Assembly: GCF_030253575.1 (NCBI RefSeq)
Contig: NC_080559.1
Location: 16,478,501 to 16,542,500, forward strand
Reading direction: 5' to 3'
Origin: Rhododendron vialii
Taxonomy: Eukaryota; Streptophyta; Magnoliopsida; Ericales; Ericaceae
Length of the DNA: 64,000 bases
The notes under the pieces are model-generated. The model was not told where the DNA came from. It made no database searches and saw only the letters and a list, made by a program, of their open reading frames with translations. A program made the translations under genes and the position numbers. Shown piece by piece: positions 1 through 11,660 of this stretch. Each line of letters starts with the position of its first letter. Position 1 is the stretch's first letter.

Positions 1-1165
1 TGATGATACGATGCTATTGGAAGTACGGGGCAAGCTTTCGGGAGGCTGAGATGAGGGTGAGCACGAGCTTCTCTAGGGGGAGGTAACGCGTCTCGGCGGG
101 AGTCATGGTTTTGCTGGAGTAATAAATTGGTTGGTGCTCCCGGCCCTCCTGTTGGACGAGCACCGAGCTTACAGCGTGCGGGGAGACAGCTAGGTAAAGG
201 AACAAATCCTCCAGGTTCTGAGGAGTGACGAAGAGAGGAGCTGTGGAAAGATACTCCTTTAGTCGTTGGAGGGCTCGATCACAGTCTTCTGTCCAGTTGA
301 AGCTTCGTCGGCTGCCCTTTAGAAGTGCGAAGAATGGCTGACATTTGTCCGAGGAACGACTTATAAATCGATTCAGTGTTGCTGCCATGCCTGTTAGACG
401 CTGAACATCGCGCTTGTTGTGGGGAGCCGAGAGCTGATCAATAACGCGAATCTGGGAAGGATCGGCCTCAATGTCGCGTCGGGAGACGAGGTGGCCAAGA
501 AATTTGCCGGAGCTAACACCAAAGACACATTTCTCGGCATTGAGGCGGAGCTTGTGGTTCTTGAGTATCTCAAAGACTTCGGCGAGGTGAGTGAGATGAT
601 CACCGGCGCGCAAACTTTTGACCACCATGTCGTCAATGTACGCCAGCATAGTGTCGCCTAGTAATCGCTCGAACATTTTGGTTATCATTTGCTGGAAAGT
701 TGCCCTGGCGTTTTTTAAACCGAAGGGCATGACAAGGTAACCGAAGATCTCGTGGGGGGTAATGAAGGCGGTGTTCTCGATGTCGCCTTCGCTCATGGCA
801 ATCTGGTGATAGCCTCGGTACGCATCCAAGAAACTGAGTCGCTCGTGTCCGGAGGTGGCTTCGACGAGTTGGTCGATACGGGGAAGAGGAAAGAAGTCCT
901 TTGGGCAGGCGTCGTTGAGGTTTGAGTGGTCGACGCAGACACGCCATTTGCCATTCTTTTTCTTGACTACGACGGTGTTGGCCAGCCACTTGGGATATTG
1001 GACCTCTCTAATTGCCCCTGCGTTCAGGAGTCGGTTGACTTCTTCAATGACGGCCTCGGAGTGAATAGGAGAGGACCGTCGTGCCTTCTGTACGACCGGT
1101 CGTTTGGCTTTGTCGATGTTGAGCTCGTGGCATTTATTAACATTCTCAATATTCCTCACGTTACT
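1..1165 (-). mobile_element. Ty3/gypsy (Tat-like) pol fragment, reverse transcriptase to RNase H
   Basis: A reading frame on the minus strand (1159 to 14) matches the reverse transcriptase and start of RNase H of Ty3/gypsy elements. Visible motifs in order are KKKNGKWRVCVD, the LDAYRGYHQI block, VMPFGLKNA, the catalytic YIDDMVVKS, the FLGHLV block and the tether segment before RNase H (YYSSKTM, YLPLEKLVL). It resembles the pol of the complete element at 19.9-30.6 kb block by block but is clearly a different copy. No LTR, gag, protease or integrase is present and the piece runs off the window edge, so it is a partial, old copy. Confidence 0.92.
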
Positions 1166-2195
1166 ATTCTAATGTCCAACATTTGTTAAAATTCATCATG
1201 ATCTCTATTCGCAAAAATTATTTATTATCACTATAGTCATAATGAACCACCCAATAATTTTCTTAATAATATTTGGGCTTTGTTACAAAAAAAAATATAC
1301 AATTTTATTCTTCTATCAGTCTATGTACTTTGTTAGATTAAATTCTCTTTGGGGTAGTCTAATACTCCTATTTAATGTAGTCATATACATTGTTTCTTCC
1401 ATAACAAAATTAGAGCTTATATTTATATCTAAATAAATATATTTTATTAAAATAAGGTTTAGTTAATGTTTAAACATATTATAATTACATTCATGTTCCG
1501 TAAAACAATTAGTATTAGTCATTCCAAACACTTCAATGTAACAATAGTGCAAACAAGAATCCAGTCAAACCTAGTCTACTGTCGAAATCGAAACCTAATT
1601 ACCAAAGGAGTAGAATTGAGAATTAACATAAACACATGGAGCAAACTGTAATTTCAAGACCTGACTTTTTAAAAACTAACGTGCAAGTTACAGTGCAAAT
1701 GAGTTTCATTTTCAGAAAACAGGGTAAGTTCGGATCACATGGATTTGATACATGGGGATGATTTCCTTCACTACAAATTCTCAAAATGATTATATGGGAA
1801 CTAAATATACTTAGAAGAAGCGATTAATCTACCTCGAGTTCGGTCGAAAATGTAGTGAATGATATTGGTGGGTTTTCATCAAACGGAGAAGGTGACCGGA
1901 ACGGGGGCCTCGGGGTGGCCGATCCGATACTGTTTTGAAGTCAAAACGGGCCGTGTTCGGGTTGTTTTCAGAGTGAAACAGGATCATTTCGGGGGCTGGG
2001 TTTTGGGACTATTTTCCGAGATGTTTCGGAGAGGAACACGGCTGTTCGGGGACTGTCGTTTCCAAGCCGCAATTATCCTTTATTAATAAATGATTTGTAC
2101 GCAATTATCCTTATTCTTGTTGATTTCATTGGTGAGCTCAAATATAGTGTTTAGTCAAGCAGTTTTCAACCGTATCATTCCTTTGATGGGAATAC
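1166..2195. other. AT-rich non-coding stretch with one GC-rich island
   Basis: I see no gene here. Most of the stretch is AT-rich. Bases about 1858-2075 are distinctly GC-rich (many CGG/GGG words), have an open frame of 75 residues with no family I recognise, and could be an LTR or gene scrap. Confidence 0.5.
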
Positions 2196-2255
2196 GATTC
2201 AAAGATTCAAAATTTTACCAAACTTGATTCAAAGATTCAAAATTTTACCAAACTT
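2196..2255. repeat. 30-bp tandem duplication
   Basis: A 30-base unit beginning gattcaaagattc is present twice in direct tandem (2196-2225 and 2226-2255) without a difference that I can see. Confidence 0.9.
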
Positions 2256-5200
2256 AATTTTTAAGAGGTGACGCTGGTTTTGGGCCTTTTTGCGTAATAC
2301 ACACCTACTTATCCTGATTTAAAATAAATAACTAGTCTAATTACTATAATCATGTCTACCATTAAACTGAGAGCTTCTTCCTGGACCATTATTTTGTTCC
2401 CCTCCTTTGTGCTTAGCTTTTTGCTTACACCGTACTTGGGAATAGTTTCCATTGTGTAAACATCTTATTTGTTTATCGGAAATGCTACGTACACAAACAA
2501 CCCACCACAACCACAACCTCAACCTCAACCGCAACCACAACAGCCTACGTGGTGTGCCACGTCACCACTAGTCCCACCAACTTGTTACAGCCAAAAAAAA
2601 AAACTCAAAATCAAAAACATTTTCTCTCTCCTTACTCCAACCTTCCACCCCCTCTCTCTCACCACCACCACCACTATCTCCACCATCACCGGCGCCAACA
2701 CCCACCACACCACAGCCGGCACAACGTCCCTTCAGTCTCACTTACCCCTCTCCTCATGTTTTGCACGATTCTCTCTTTCCCCCGATTGAACCTGCATCTT
2801 CACTATGTTAACAAGGAACTCTACTACCCTAGCGAATTACGTTTTGGCACTAACGTTCCAAAACATGGTACACAACCATTCCAAGATGGAAAATTTAGTG
2901 ATCCAAAGCGATTCCCTTAGTTTTTCCCAAAATGTCAACTTATAATGGTAAAAATAGAGAGAAAATGGAATTTCGGGGGGAGAAAGTGTAAAAAGTTCAG
3001 TCTTTACACTCCTAGATATGTGTTTTGTATGAATAATTTGACAAACAATGTTTAGCTGCATTGGATGTTTATTGTTGGAAGAGTAAGTTTTAGTTTTGTT
3101 ATCTATAGAAGCTTACCCCTAGCGTACCACAATTTAAGCATGTGGCGTTCCGCATTCCTATTCCCGTTCTTCGTACCGGAATGATCCGTGTTCTAGGTAA
3201 CATACCCCACCACCACTCGAGAGAGATGTCGAGGTACGTGTAGACGACCGCAATAGAAGTAGAAAGAAATAGATCAACCCAAGGTTTTTGATTCACATTA
3301 GTAAAGAACATAAAAGCAACACCATATAGTATTTCATACATGGAAGTACAAAGAAATAACACATCACACAGAGTAAATTAATCCTTCCCCTCTGTTCTTG
3401 TTACAAAGTAAAGAGTACTTAACCCATTTTTACTCTATGAACTTCATCACTGTGTTTCCTCAAATGGGGCTTGCCTCTAAACAGAGCAAACAAAAATCAA
3501 AATAAAATAAAGAGGACGTTCCTTTCATTCTAAGTTACAGTTATACCCTCCAGATTTGATTAAAATTTCTCACAATTTTACCCTCTCCCAACTTAAAATA
3601 TTTTGATCATCTTTCTTAACCCAATTTCTGAAAATCTCATGAGGTCGGTTTTTTTTTTTTAACTCAATTTCTTTACAGTTAGATTGCATTTACATCTTGA
3701 TTGTCTATTTTTGTACTTTTTAAAAAAATTGAGTTACTATCAATTTTTTTTTTACTTTTTCAGTTCCTCTCGTTGAGACAAAGACATAATTCACAAATGT
3801 TTGACGCAAAACTACCAAATGCAAATTTTTTTTGAATAAAGACGAAAAAAATCACTCCCTACTTTTTAATCCAAACCCACCCTGATTATCTGAACCTTTC
3901 TAACAACATTCGCTACAGCGTGCTCTCTCTTAGTTTTCTTTTACCACAAAATGCCAATTTAGATAGGTATTTTAGTCATTTAGATGTATAATATGGTATT
4001 TTTATTGTACATGGGTATTTTAGTTATTTAGATGCATATGGGTAATATGGTCATTTCAGCGTACATGGATATTTTAGTCATTCTAAAATTTTAACATATA
4101 TGTAATTGGGTTAATGCCGTTCAAAATTTTTTTTGTAATTGAGTTAATGGACAGATCGAGTCTAGTTTTAAATAAAGGGTCCTTCTATATACCGCCCAAT
4201 AGGCGGATGGTAGGCGGGTTTCCCGGGACAATAATGACAATACTATGAGACATTTACTATACAAAATGTCAGTGAAAAGTAGAAGATTTTAACATTGGAA
4301 AGTAAATGACCAAAACACCCCTTCAATAATGCTACCTGGGTTCCACCCACCAGATATACCATATCTCTTTCAATTCAACCTTCAGGCAAATCGCTTGAAA
4401 GAAACGAAACACTTCAGGAAAAACAGGGTCCTTAGCGGCACCACCGCCGACGGCGTCCCCCTGCGTCTTAGCTTCTCACCGCCGGCCACAAGCTCAAAAC
4501 AGGATTGGGAGGACGCCCATATTTACTTTGTCAGACGAAATGCTGATCAACGAAGTGCAAACCTAAATGATTGCAGTGAAATTTGGGAATTTTGGAAAAG
4601 GGGCTTTTAGTTTTGGGGTTTTGATTTGGAATTTTTTGTGTGAAATTCGGCTTGAAGTTGGAAATTATGTATTCAATTAAATTTTTTTTTTTTGAGCTTT
4701 GTGATGGAGCTTGTATTACAATCAGTACATCTCCCTGAGATTTACATGGGTACTGGAGTGGAGGATTTTTTTTTGTTTTTGTTTTGGAGTGGGGGTGTTT
4801 GAGAATCAAATTTATTCTACTCTTAAGATTTGTTTTCGCCTATCAAAAAAAGATTTGTTTTCCAACATACTACCATAGAATTGCAACAGTTGATCCTCAC
4901 CTTTGTTGGAGTTCAAGAGCTCAAGAAAAAAAATACGTGCCTCAAATTGTTATCAATTAATGGTGAACAAAAAGAGTATTTGAAAAAAGCTCAAAGACTT
5001 GTTCTTTGGAGGAGGAGGAGGCAGAGGGTCAGTAAATATTAGGCAAATTCTTCCGGTTCGGTTTCCATCCAAGGATGAGACACACGCTCTTCTCTCTCTT
5101 CACCACTGTTTTGTCTTCAACCTGTATCATTGACTCATAATCGAAGTTCAGAAACTGAAGAATACGAAATTTCAGAGAGGGGGAGGCCGGGGAGAGAGAG

Positions 5201-5499
5201 AGAAGAGGGGTTTCTGGGTTTATGTGAGTCAATTGACTTGGAATCAGTACACCATAATATTTGCTATCACAGAGTTGCCGGTTTTTTCAGCCGGTGATGG
5301 ATTTGCAAGTCAGTTGCAATTTTGATCTATTTAGGTCTGGAAACTGGTCTGCGTGAAAGAAGTGGTATGAGGGTTAATATTGTCATTTGGACAAAAAAAT
5401 TCAATCAGTTTCAATGGGTAACGTCATGCATTGGAACTCACAGAAAACAGTTCTCAAATGGGCGAGTGGACTCGCGCGTGCACCCCACTATTTTCCCTT
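2256..5499. other. Non-coding region, low-complexity tracts
   Basis: No supported gene. A CCA/CAA-rich stretch (about 2500-2720) produces overlapping frames rich in Gln-Pro and His that look like low-complexity translations. Bases 3955-4100 contain repeated words of the type tttagtcatttagatg and recur in reverse orientation near 17.14-17.28 kb, so they belong to a dispersed repeat. An open frame of 93 residues at 4329-4610 has no recognisable domain. Confidence 0.5.
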
Positions 5500-5640
5500 A
5501 AATAAATGGGTTGGGTTGGGTTGGGTAAGGGTAGTTAGGCTAATGACTAATGGGTTCTAAATGGGTCAATGACCCATTAAAGAACCAACCCACTTATAAC
5601 TTGCCCAATTTAGCCCAAACTTGTCCATTTGCCACCCCTA
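5500..5640. repeat. Relic of a hAT-type MITE end
   Basis: Repeated aatgggttgggttggg and gacccatt words end at tttgccacccct, the reverse of the common plant hAT terminus AGGGGTGGCAAA. A related sequence lies at 17.96-18.10 kb. Only one terminus is visible, so this is a truncated relic. Confidence 0.45.
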
Positions 5641-5817
5641 CCTAGAAGCAATACCTAGAAAAGGATCGTAGTAACTCGATCGCAGTACATAACAGTGAAC
5701 AATTTTTCAATTATGCCTTGTTACCCTTGGCTCAACCATGGCCAATTCTCCCTTCCCCATGCATCCTACGGTTCCTACCTCAGCAAAAGGGAGAAAAAAC
5801 TCGGAAAGTAATAAGGA

Positions 5818-5825
5818 ATCAAACC
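5818..5825. repeat. hAT target-site duplication, left copy
   Basis: atcaaacc directly abuts the left terminus (caagg). The same 8 bases follow the right terminus at 9739-9746. Confidence 0.92.
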
Positions 5826-5925
5826 CAAGGTTTTCAAATCGGGATACGTATCGTGTATCGGTTTTATGATTTTTCGTATCGTATCGGGATACATATCGAG
5901 TATCGTAAGATACGGTAACAAAAGT
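5826..5925. repeat. hAT left end and subterminal palindromic motifs
   Basis: Contains the left inverted terminus and several overlapping copies of gatacgtatcg / gtatcggg / atcgtaagatac. These mirror the right-end array at 9560-9738. In hAT elements such subterminal motifs are binding sites for the transposase BED finger; that role is inferred here. Confidence 0.75.
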
Positions 5926-6210
5926 TAATTTACACTAATTAATCATAAATACATTGCAATAAACTACAAATTGATAGGACATATGAAAAAGAAAAGCATT
6001 TAGGATGCAAAATAACACATCTTAGGCCATCTAAAGTGTTCCAAAAGAGTAAGGTGTACCAAAAGATCAAGTATTAGAGACTGACATCCTCTATCCACCT
6101 TAATTGCATGATTCATAACCATTTACTACTAATGTGCCAACTTAAAAGCTCAAAAGTCAAAAGTAACAAGTAAACCAAACATATCAAGTTTGTCTTTTTG
6201 CTCAAATCTC

Positions 6211-8712
6211 CTATTCCTCTCTCACGGTAATGTCGTAAAGATCATCATCATCTTCAAGGTCATCCCCAAGCACCACCCCATCATCACCAATATATTCTTC
6301 TTCTTCCTCTATTTCTTCCTCTACATCATCATCAATAACTTCAACCTCATTCTCTTCTCCAACAAACTTCCTTTTGCCTTTTCTGTCATTTTGAAGGTTT
6401 CTTGGTCCTATAAAAATGGAAGCAATAACCAATTAACTATTGCATTTACATATACATAAATATAATTATTTGAAAGAAGATAAAGATTGCATGATTGCAT
6501 CCAATGAAATATACCTCTACTTCCTTTTCTACTAGTTTCTCCCTCATTAACTTCAAAGCACTCATTCATATCCATCCATGAAGGGTCTAGTGGTAAGCAT
6601 GGGTCTTCTCTTTCGGTAATCCATTCGTCATCGGATTCCATATCGGAGAGACAAATAGGATCGTAAGCATCACCATTCTCCTCTCGTTTCTTTTGCCTCA
6701 ACTCCAAAGTGAGATTGTACTTAACAAAGACTAATGCATTCAATCTTTGTGCTTCTAACCGGTTCCTTTTCTTTGAATGGATGTGTTGAAAGGTACTCCA
6801 ATTTCTTTCACACCCGGTAGCACTACATGTGAGGGATAGAACTCTCGTGGCTAACTCTTGGAGTTCTTTGCAACTACCTCCATAGCTCTCCCACCATAGT
6901 CCTAAAAAGAGAAAGCTAAATTAGTATAAGAAAGAAACATTGACAAACATTGTTAAGATGAGAGTTAATACCCGGTTGTTTCTTCTCTCTAGTTATAACG
7001 GCCATATCAATGCCAAACATACCAACGGCGTTATGGAATTTGTCCATTTGGGCATCAAGTTTTAATCTTGCTTGGATACCCGGATACATCCTTTCTATGA
7101 CCGTGTACAATCCCAATCTCACTTCCTCATCCGCCTCAAATGAAGCATCATAATGAAACCTAAAATGAACATTGAAACTTACGTTCATGATAGAAAGTCA
7201 CAAGAAGAAATGATTTCATTATTGACAGATTAAATGTTACCTAGGATTAAGAAAATAAGCCGCCGCATGAAGAGGTCGATGAAGTTGCAATGCCCAACGC
7301 TCATCAACAATCTTCCAAATCGCAGCATATCTTCTTTTCACTTTGTTGAAATTTTTTTCAATTTGTTCTTTTGCCCTATCCATTGCTTCATAAATATAAC
7401 CCATGGCGGGCTTTGCATCACCATCAACTAGTCTTAGGACTTTAACCAAGGGAAGTACACCTTTCAAGCAATACCTAATTGCATTCCAAAACTTAGCATC
7501 CAACACTATTTGTTGGACATCTAACCCGTTACGAGTCTTGGCATAAGAACTCTTACACCAAGCCGAAGAAGTAAACATGGCTCTAAGCCCATTTCTTTGA
7601 GTCAAGATACTTTTCAAAGTGAGGTAAGCGGTGGCAAATCTTGTCACGGCGGGCCTTGCTAAGTTATGATTCTTTGTATGCTTCCTCATCAAATTAAGCA
7701 CCCAAGTATGTCGGTAGATATAAACAGTGAGTGTCTTTGCTTTGGTGATTGTGTCATGATGCACCGGTAGCCTACCAATATCTTTAAGCATCAAATCAAT
7801 GCAATGAGCCGCACATGGAGACCAAATAAGTTTTTTCCTCTTGTCCATTAGCAACTCACCGGCAAGGACAAAAGCGGATGCACTATCGGTCACTACTTGT
7901 ATTACATTTTCTTCACCAATTTCCTCAACAAAATTATCAAGCAACTCAAACAAAGCAACACCATTCTTGATAATTGAGGAGGTATCCAATGATTTTAGGA
8001 AAACGGTTCCCTTTGGACTATTAACAAGAAAATTAGTGATAGAACGTCCACACCCATCTTGCCATCCATCCGACATCAAAGAACAACCCGTTTTCTTCCA
8101 CTCACTTTTGTACTTGTCTAAAGTTGAATGCACATTATCAACCTCTTTCTTCAAGAATGTGACTCTAACCTCATGATATGAAGGAGGTTTCAAACCCTTG
8201 CCATATTCCCCAATTGATTGTACGGCGGTGTGAAACCATGAACTCTTAACCAAGCTAAAGGGCAAAGCCTCTGCATATATCATTCTACATATGTCAACAC
8301 ATGGTTTTGTTCGATCCTTCAACATAGAAGGCAAAGTGACTTGTTTCGCCTTTGTTTTGCTTACATATTGATCCATACTTCCTCTTTTAGATATCACATT
8401 TTCCACCTCATCAAAGCAATCCACATCATCTTGCTCAATGCAATTTCTTTGTTTCAACTCTCCCAATATTTTTAGAAACATATTTGTAACATCTTCTGAA
8501 ACTTTTTCACAAGGTTTTGCATTATGATGGGTACGAGCTAAGTGGTGCTTCATTCTACTCACACCACCGGACAATGTCTTACCACAATAATTGCACACTA
8601 GTTTTAGTCTAGTGTTATCAACAACTTCAGGATCTGTTAGCTCAGTAGCACGTACACAGTGGTTCCATGTGGGATCTACCGCATTCTTACTTTTCTTTTT
8701 CGGTGGAGCCAT
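6211..8712 (-). CDS. hAT transposase (BED zinc finger, DDE core, hATC), 4 exons
   Basis: Exons on the minus strand are 8712-7241, 7159-6972, 6901-6515 and 6407-6211. All three introns are GT...AG and the phases agree, giving 747 residues. The start is placed at MAPPKKKSK, a basic, nuclear-localisation-like N-terminus; an upstream in-frame Met is possible. Residues 13-63 form a BED zinc finger (C40, C43, H57, H62). The RNase H-like catalytic core shows the first Asp in LMSDGW (D215), the second in VTDSAS (D276) and the Glu in GCERNW (E585). The hAT dimerisation region (WWESYGG, KKRNRLEAQRLNALVFVKYN) follows at about 555-625. The C-terminus is very acidic (runs of Asp and Glu). It would cut and paste the element in the nucleus. 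No stop or frameshift interrupts the exons, so it looks functional. Confidence 0.9.
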
Positions 8713-9242
8713 AAAACTACAAAACAATACAAAAGATTGCATAAAAAATATTTAAAACTGTAAAAGAAAGTCATGGGATGGTTGAATAATAAAATACAGT
8801 GCTGTGAGTCTGTGATGATAAAAAAACAAAAACAAAAACAGTGCTATGTTTTTGTTGTCTCTTAGTGGAATGAGAAAGGAACATGCTTCACTTATTTTAA
8901 TGGAGTAGTGGTCCCAAGAAAGAGATTTGAAAACAGAAAAAAAAAAAAGAGGGTCGGTGGTGGACTGGTAGGTGTCCATGAATAATGGAGTCAAAGAGGA
9001 CCAGTGGGCATGTATAAACTGTGCTCCTTTCGTAAAGGCTCTGGTGGGCTTTTACTATATATATATAATACATATATAAAGGGTCGGTGCTGTCTGCTGC
9101 TACTGTGTATATAATATATATATATATATGTTACACACACATACTACTTGCATAAAGCAACAAAAACAGAGCAGTAGAACCCACTTTACCCAAACACAAA
9201 AAAAACAGAGCACTCACGGACGCACCCTCTCCAAGTCTTAAA

Positions 9243-9470
9243 GAAAAGGGCAAAGCTTTCAGAGATCGGATGAAAGGAGCACAGTTTCAGAGATCAGATG
9301 AAAACCATACCTCTCAGTCAACGAAAAGGGCAAAGCTTTCAGAGATCGGAGAGGGATCGGAGAGTAGCAGTCGGAGTCTCGGAGAGAGGAATCCTTTCAC
9401 CGTCGATTACGTCAGAGATCGGAGAGTAGCAGTCGGAGAGTGGAGTCGACTAGGGCTTAGGAGTCGTCCA
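9243..9470. repeat. Purine-rich repeated cassette inside the hAT 5' region
   Basis: A 28-bp direct repeat (gaaaagggcaaagctttcag and the following bases) occurs at 9243-9270 and 9323-9350, and gatcggagagtagcagtcgg occurs twice near 9355 and 9416. TATA-rich DNA lies at 9050-9130. On the plus strand a frame of 81 residues spans 9270-9515 with no known domain. It lies upstream of the transposase and may be promoter or leader sequence, or captured host DNA. Confidence 0.5.
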
Positions 9471-9559
9471 TGGTGTATCTCAGTGGGTAAAAGAGTAAAG
9501 GTATGGCCCGTATGAGATCAAAATTGAATCGGGGGTTTAAAAAGGTAAGTTTTTACTGT

Positions 9560-9738
9560 GTTATGAAATCGTACGATACCATCTCGTATCCCGATACGTA
9601 TCGACTCGTACGATACTCCAAGCTTAGCGTACGATTTCTGTTCAAACACGGTACGACGGTCGATACGTATATATTTGTATACGATACGATACGTATCGTA
9701 CGATACGTATCGCGTAGCGTACGATTTTGACAACACTG
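9560..9738. repeat. hAT right end and subterminal palindromic array
   Basis: Dense repeats of the words cgtacgatac, gatacgtatcg and cgtagcgtacg end at the right terminus cgattttgacaacactg. The array is longer than the left one. Confidence 0.8.
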
Positions 9739-9746
9739 ATCAAACC
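9739..9746. repeat. hAT target-site duplication, right copy
   Basis: atcaaacc, identical to 5818-5825. Confidence 0.92.
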
Positions 9747-10321
9747 TACTAGAACAGCTGTAGTATTAAGCTGTCTTTCTGGATATCAAAGGAATAAACA
9801 GCACTCCTCAGATAGCTTTTGTATCACTCGCTAAAAATTCAATTGCTCCCTGCCAATTACAAAAAAGCTTGTCAGGAGTTGAAGTTTAAATGATGACAAT
9901 AGATATCACACTTAGCCTTCCCAGTAACACGAGTGAATGACATCGACATTACTTTACTAGATAAACCACTTCGCTATGATAAATTCTAATGTTGGTATAT
10001 TGCACAAACAACTTAAACAAGCTTTGTTGAGGTGGAACAGATAAGAATTGTTCTATGCCAAGATAGCACTAACAAACTATGACAAAAATTAAAAAAAATA
10101 TCAATCACACAAAACGCATGTGTGGTAGAAGCTGTAATGTGAGGTAAGAATAAAACCATCCATATAGAATGGGAAGCAGTCACTCTCAAGAGTTCTACGT
10201 TGCATAATGCAATCCACAAATCAAACTATGGAGAAGAAGATGCGATGAATGTATACAATTTCTAGGTGAAAGAGATATATGACGAAAAAAGGCCTTTTGC
10301 ATATAGTCACGGAGTGGTCTT
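9747..10321. other. Non-coding sequence between the hAT and the NOT1 relic
   Basis: No gene supported. A possible 3' acceptor (minus strand, near 9855) is followed by a short open stretch, but I could not match it to NOT1. The recognisable NOT1 homology has already ended. Confidence 0.45.
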
Positions 10322-10492
10322 ACAAAGCCAGAAAATAATTCACGAAGTAGGTGTTTGCTTCTGCCTCTATATCATCTGAACATTCATCAGGTGTTGTTGA
10401 ATCTGAACTCCTAACATTCTGCAGTCTCAGACCTACATCCATGGATGCCTTACAAAACCTTTTTAGTTCCTCAGAGAGCTTCTCAGAGGTAA

Positions 10493-10708
10493 GAGCATCC
10501 ACAATGTAATAATCAAAATTAAAATGTTGTTAAAATTAGCAATGTTTGTTCAAAAAAGTGCTCACATTGTAATAACCAAACTTAGCAACCTCTTAGCAAC
10601 TCATCAGATATTGGCCTTTGAATAATCAAAACTAGCAACCTTTTGCCAATAATCAAATCTAATGGTCCCCATATTTTCTCAATCAAGTACACCTATCATT
10701 ACATAAAA

Positions 10709-10757
<49 letters not shown>

Positions 10758-11216
10758 CAATATTGTTTCCAGAAATTATTTTTAAAAACTTTTTTTTTTC
10801 AGAAACTTAAAAAAAACAAATAGTATTTACAAAAAAAAAAACTCTTTTGTTTTTACACAAAAACTGTTTTTTTATTATTAGAAAAACAGTTTCTAACAGT
10901 TTTTCAAAAAAAAAAGTTTTTTTAAAACTATTTTCTTTTTGAAAAAAAAAACTATTTAAAATAAATTCACTAAACTATTTTCTTAAAAAAAACTGTTTTT
11001 TTCTCTCAAAAAGAGTATTCAAATTATTGTAAAAAATTTTAGTTTTTAGAATTTTGAAATTTAAAAAGGTGATATGGCAAGTTTTGGTTATCCAATTTTG
11101 ATTATTACATTGTGGACCTCTATATTGCTAACCTTAGCAATGTCTTAAATGGATAACCAAAAGATGATGTGGCAACTTTTGATTATCCAATTTTGATTAT
11201 TACATTGCGGATGCTC
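10493..11216. mobile_element. Tourist-like (PIF/Harbinger) MITE inserted in a NOT1 exon
   Basis: The termini are GAGCATCCACAATG at the left and, read inward from the right, GAGCATCCGCAATG; the inverted similarity continues through aataatcaaaatt. A TAA target duplication flanks it (10490-10492 and 11217-11219), as for PIF/Harbinger elements. The host sequence on either side, minus one TAA, reads continuously as the NOT1 exon. Similar terminal motifs are repeated internally near 10560 and 11095, so the element may be partly duplicated or nested. It has no coding capacity. Confidence 0.88.
10713..10754. repeat. (TC)n microsatellite
   Basis: About twenty TC units within the MITE, followed by A/T-rich homopolymer-like DNA up to about 11040. 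Confidence 0.95.
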
Positions 11217-11660
11217 TAATATGTATAGCATTAGTATCAAGGGCCTAAAAATCATCATATTGTTACAAGCCACCGAATGAACTAAGAAATCATGGAAGAT
11301 CAATAGCATAAAACATAACACAAGTAAATAAATTGAACCTTCAAAATGGTTGAACTAATGTTGAGATTTAAGTTTGCAAGACCGCAAGAATGTTGAAAGG
11401 AATCTTCAGAAAGAGCTTCTGGTGTAAAAAGCATCTCCTCTAAAAACTCGAGGCACTCCTGAAGTTAGCAATAGGGATATTACATACTAGCGTAGAATCG
11501 AAGGATTTTGTTGACTTAATGAACTTAAAGCCTTGACTACCGATTGACAAAAAAATAACCTTAAAGCTTGAGCATGAACTAAAATTTACGAATACATCTT
11601 TATGAGTTCTTATATGATGCTGAAGTAAATTGGCACCTGCTCCAGTATGGATGACAAAAT

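Larger units (their letters stand above)
5826..9738 (-). mobile_element. Complete hAT transposon (3,913 bp) with perfect 8-bp target duplication
   Basis: The element is bounded by atcaaacc at 5818-5825 and the identical atcaaacc at 9739-9746, the 8-bp target duplication expected for hAT elements. Its ends are imperfect inverted repeats: left caaggttttcaaatcg and, read inward from the right, cagtgttgtcaaaatcg. Inside each end lie clusters of the near-palindrome GATACGTATC, as expected for subterminal transposase-binding repeats. It encodes one spliced transposase on the minus strand with no visible lesion. The perfect target duplication suggests a fairly recent insertion. It may be autonomous, but activity cannot be read from sequence. 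Confidence 0.92.

Noticed and set aside
2469-2920. Overlapping open frames rich in Gln-Pro and His
   Set aside because: They translate CCA/CAA and CAC repeats; no domain and no splice or start context.
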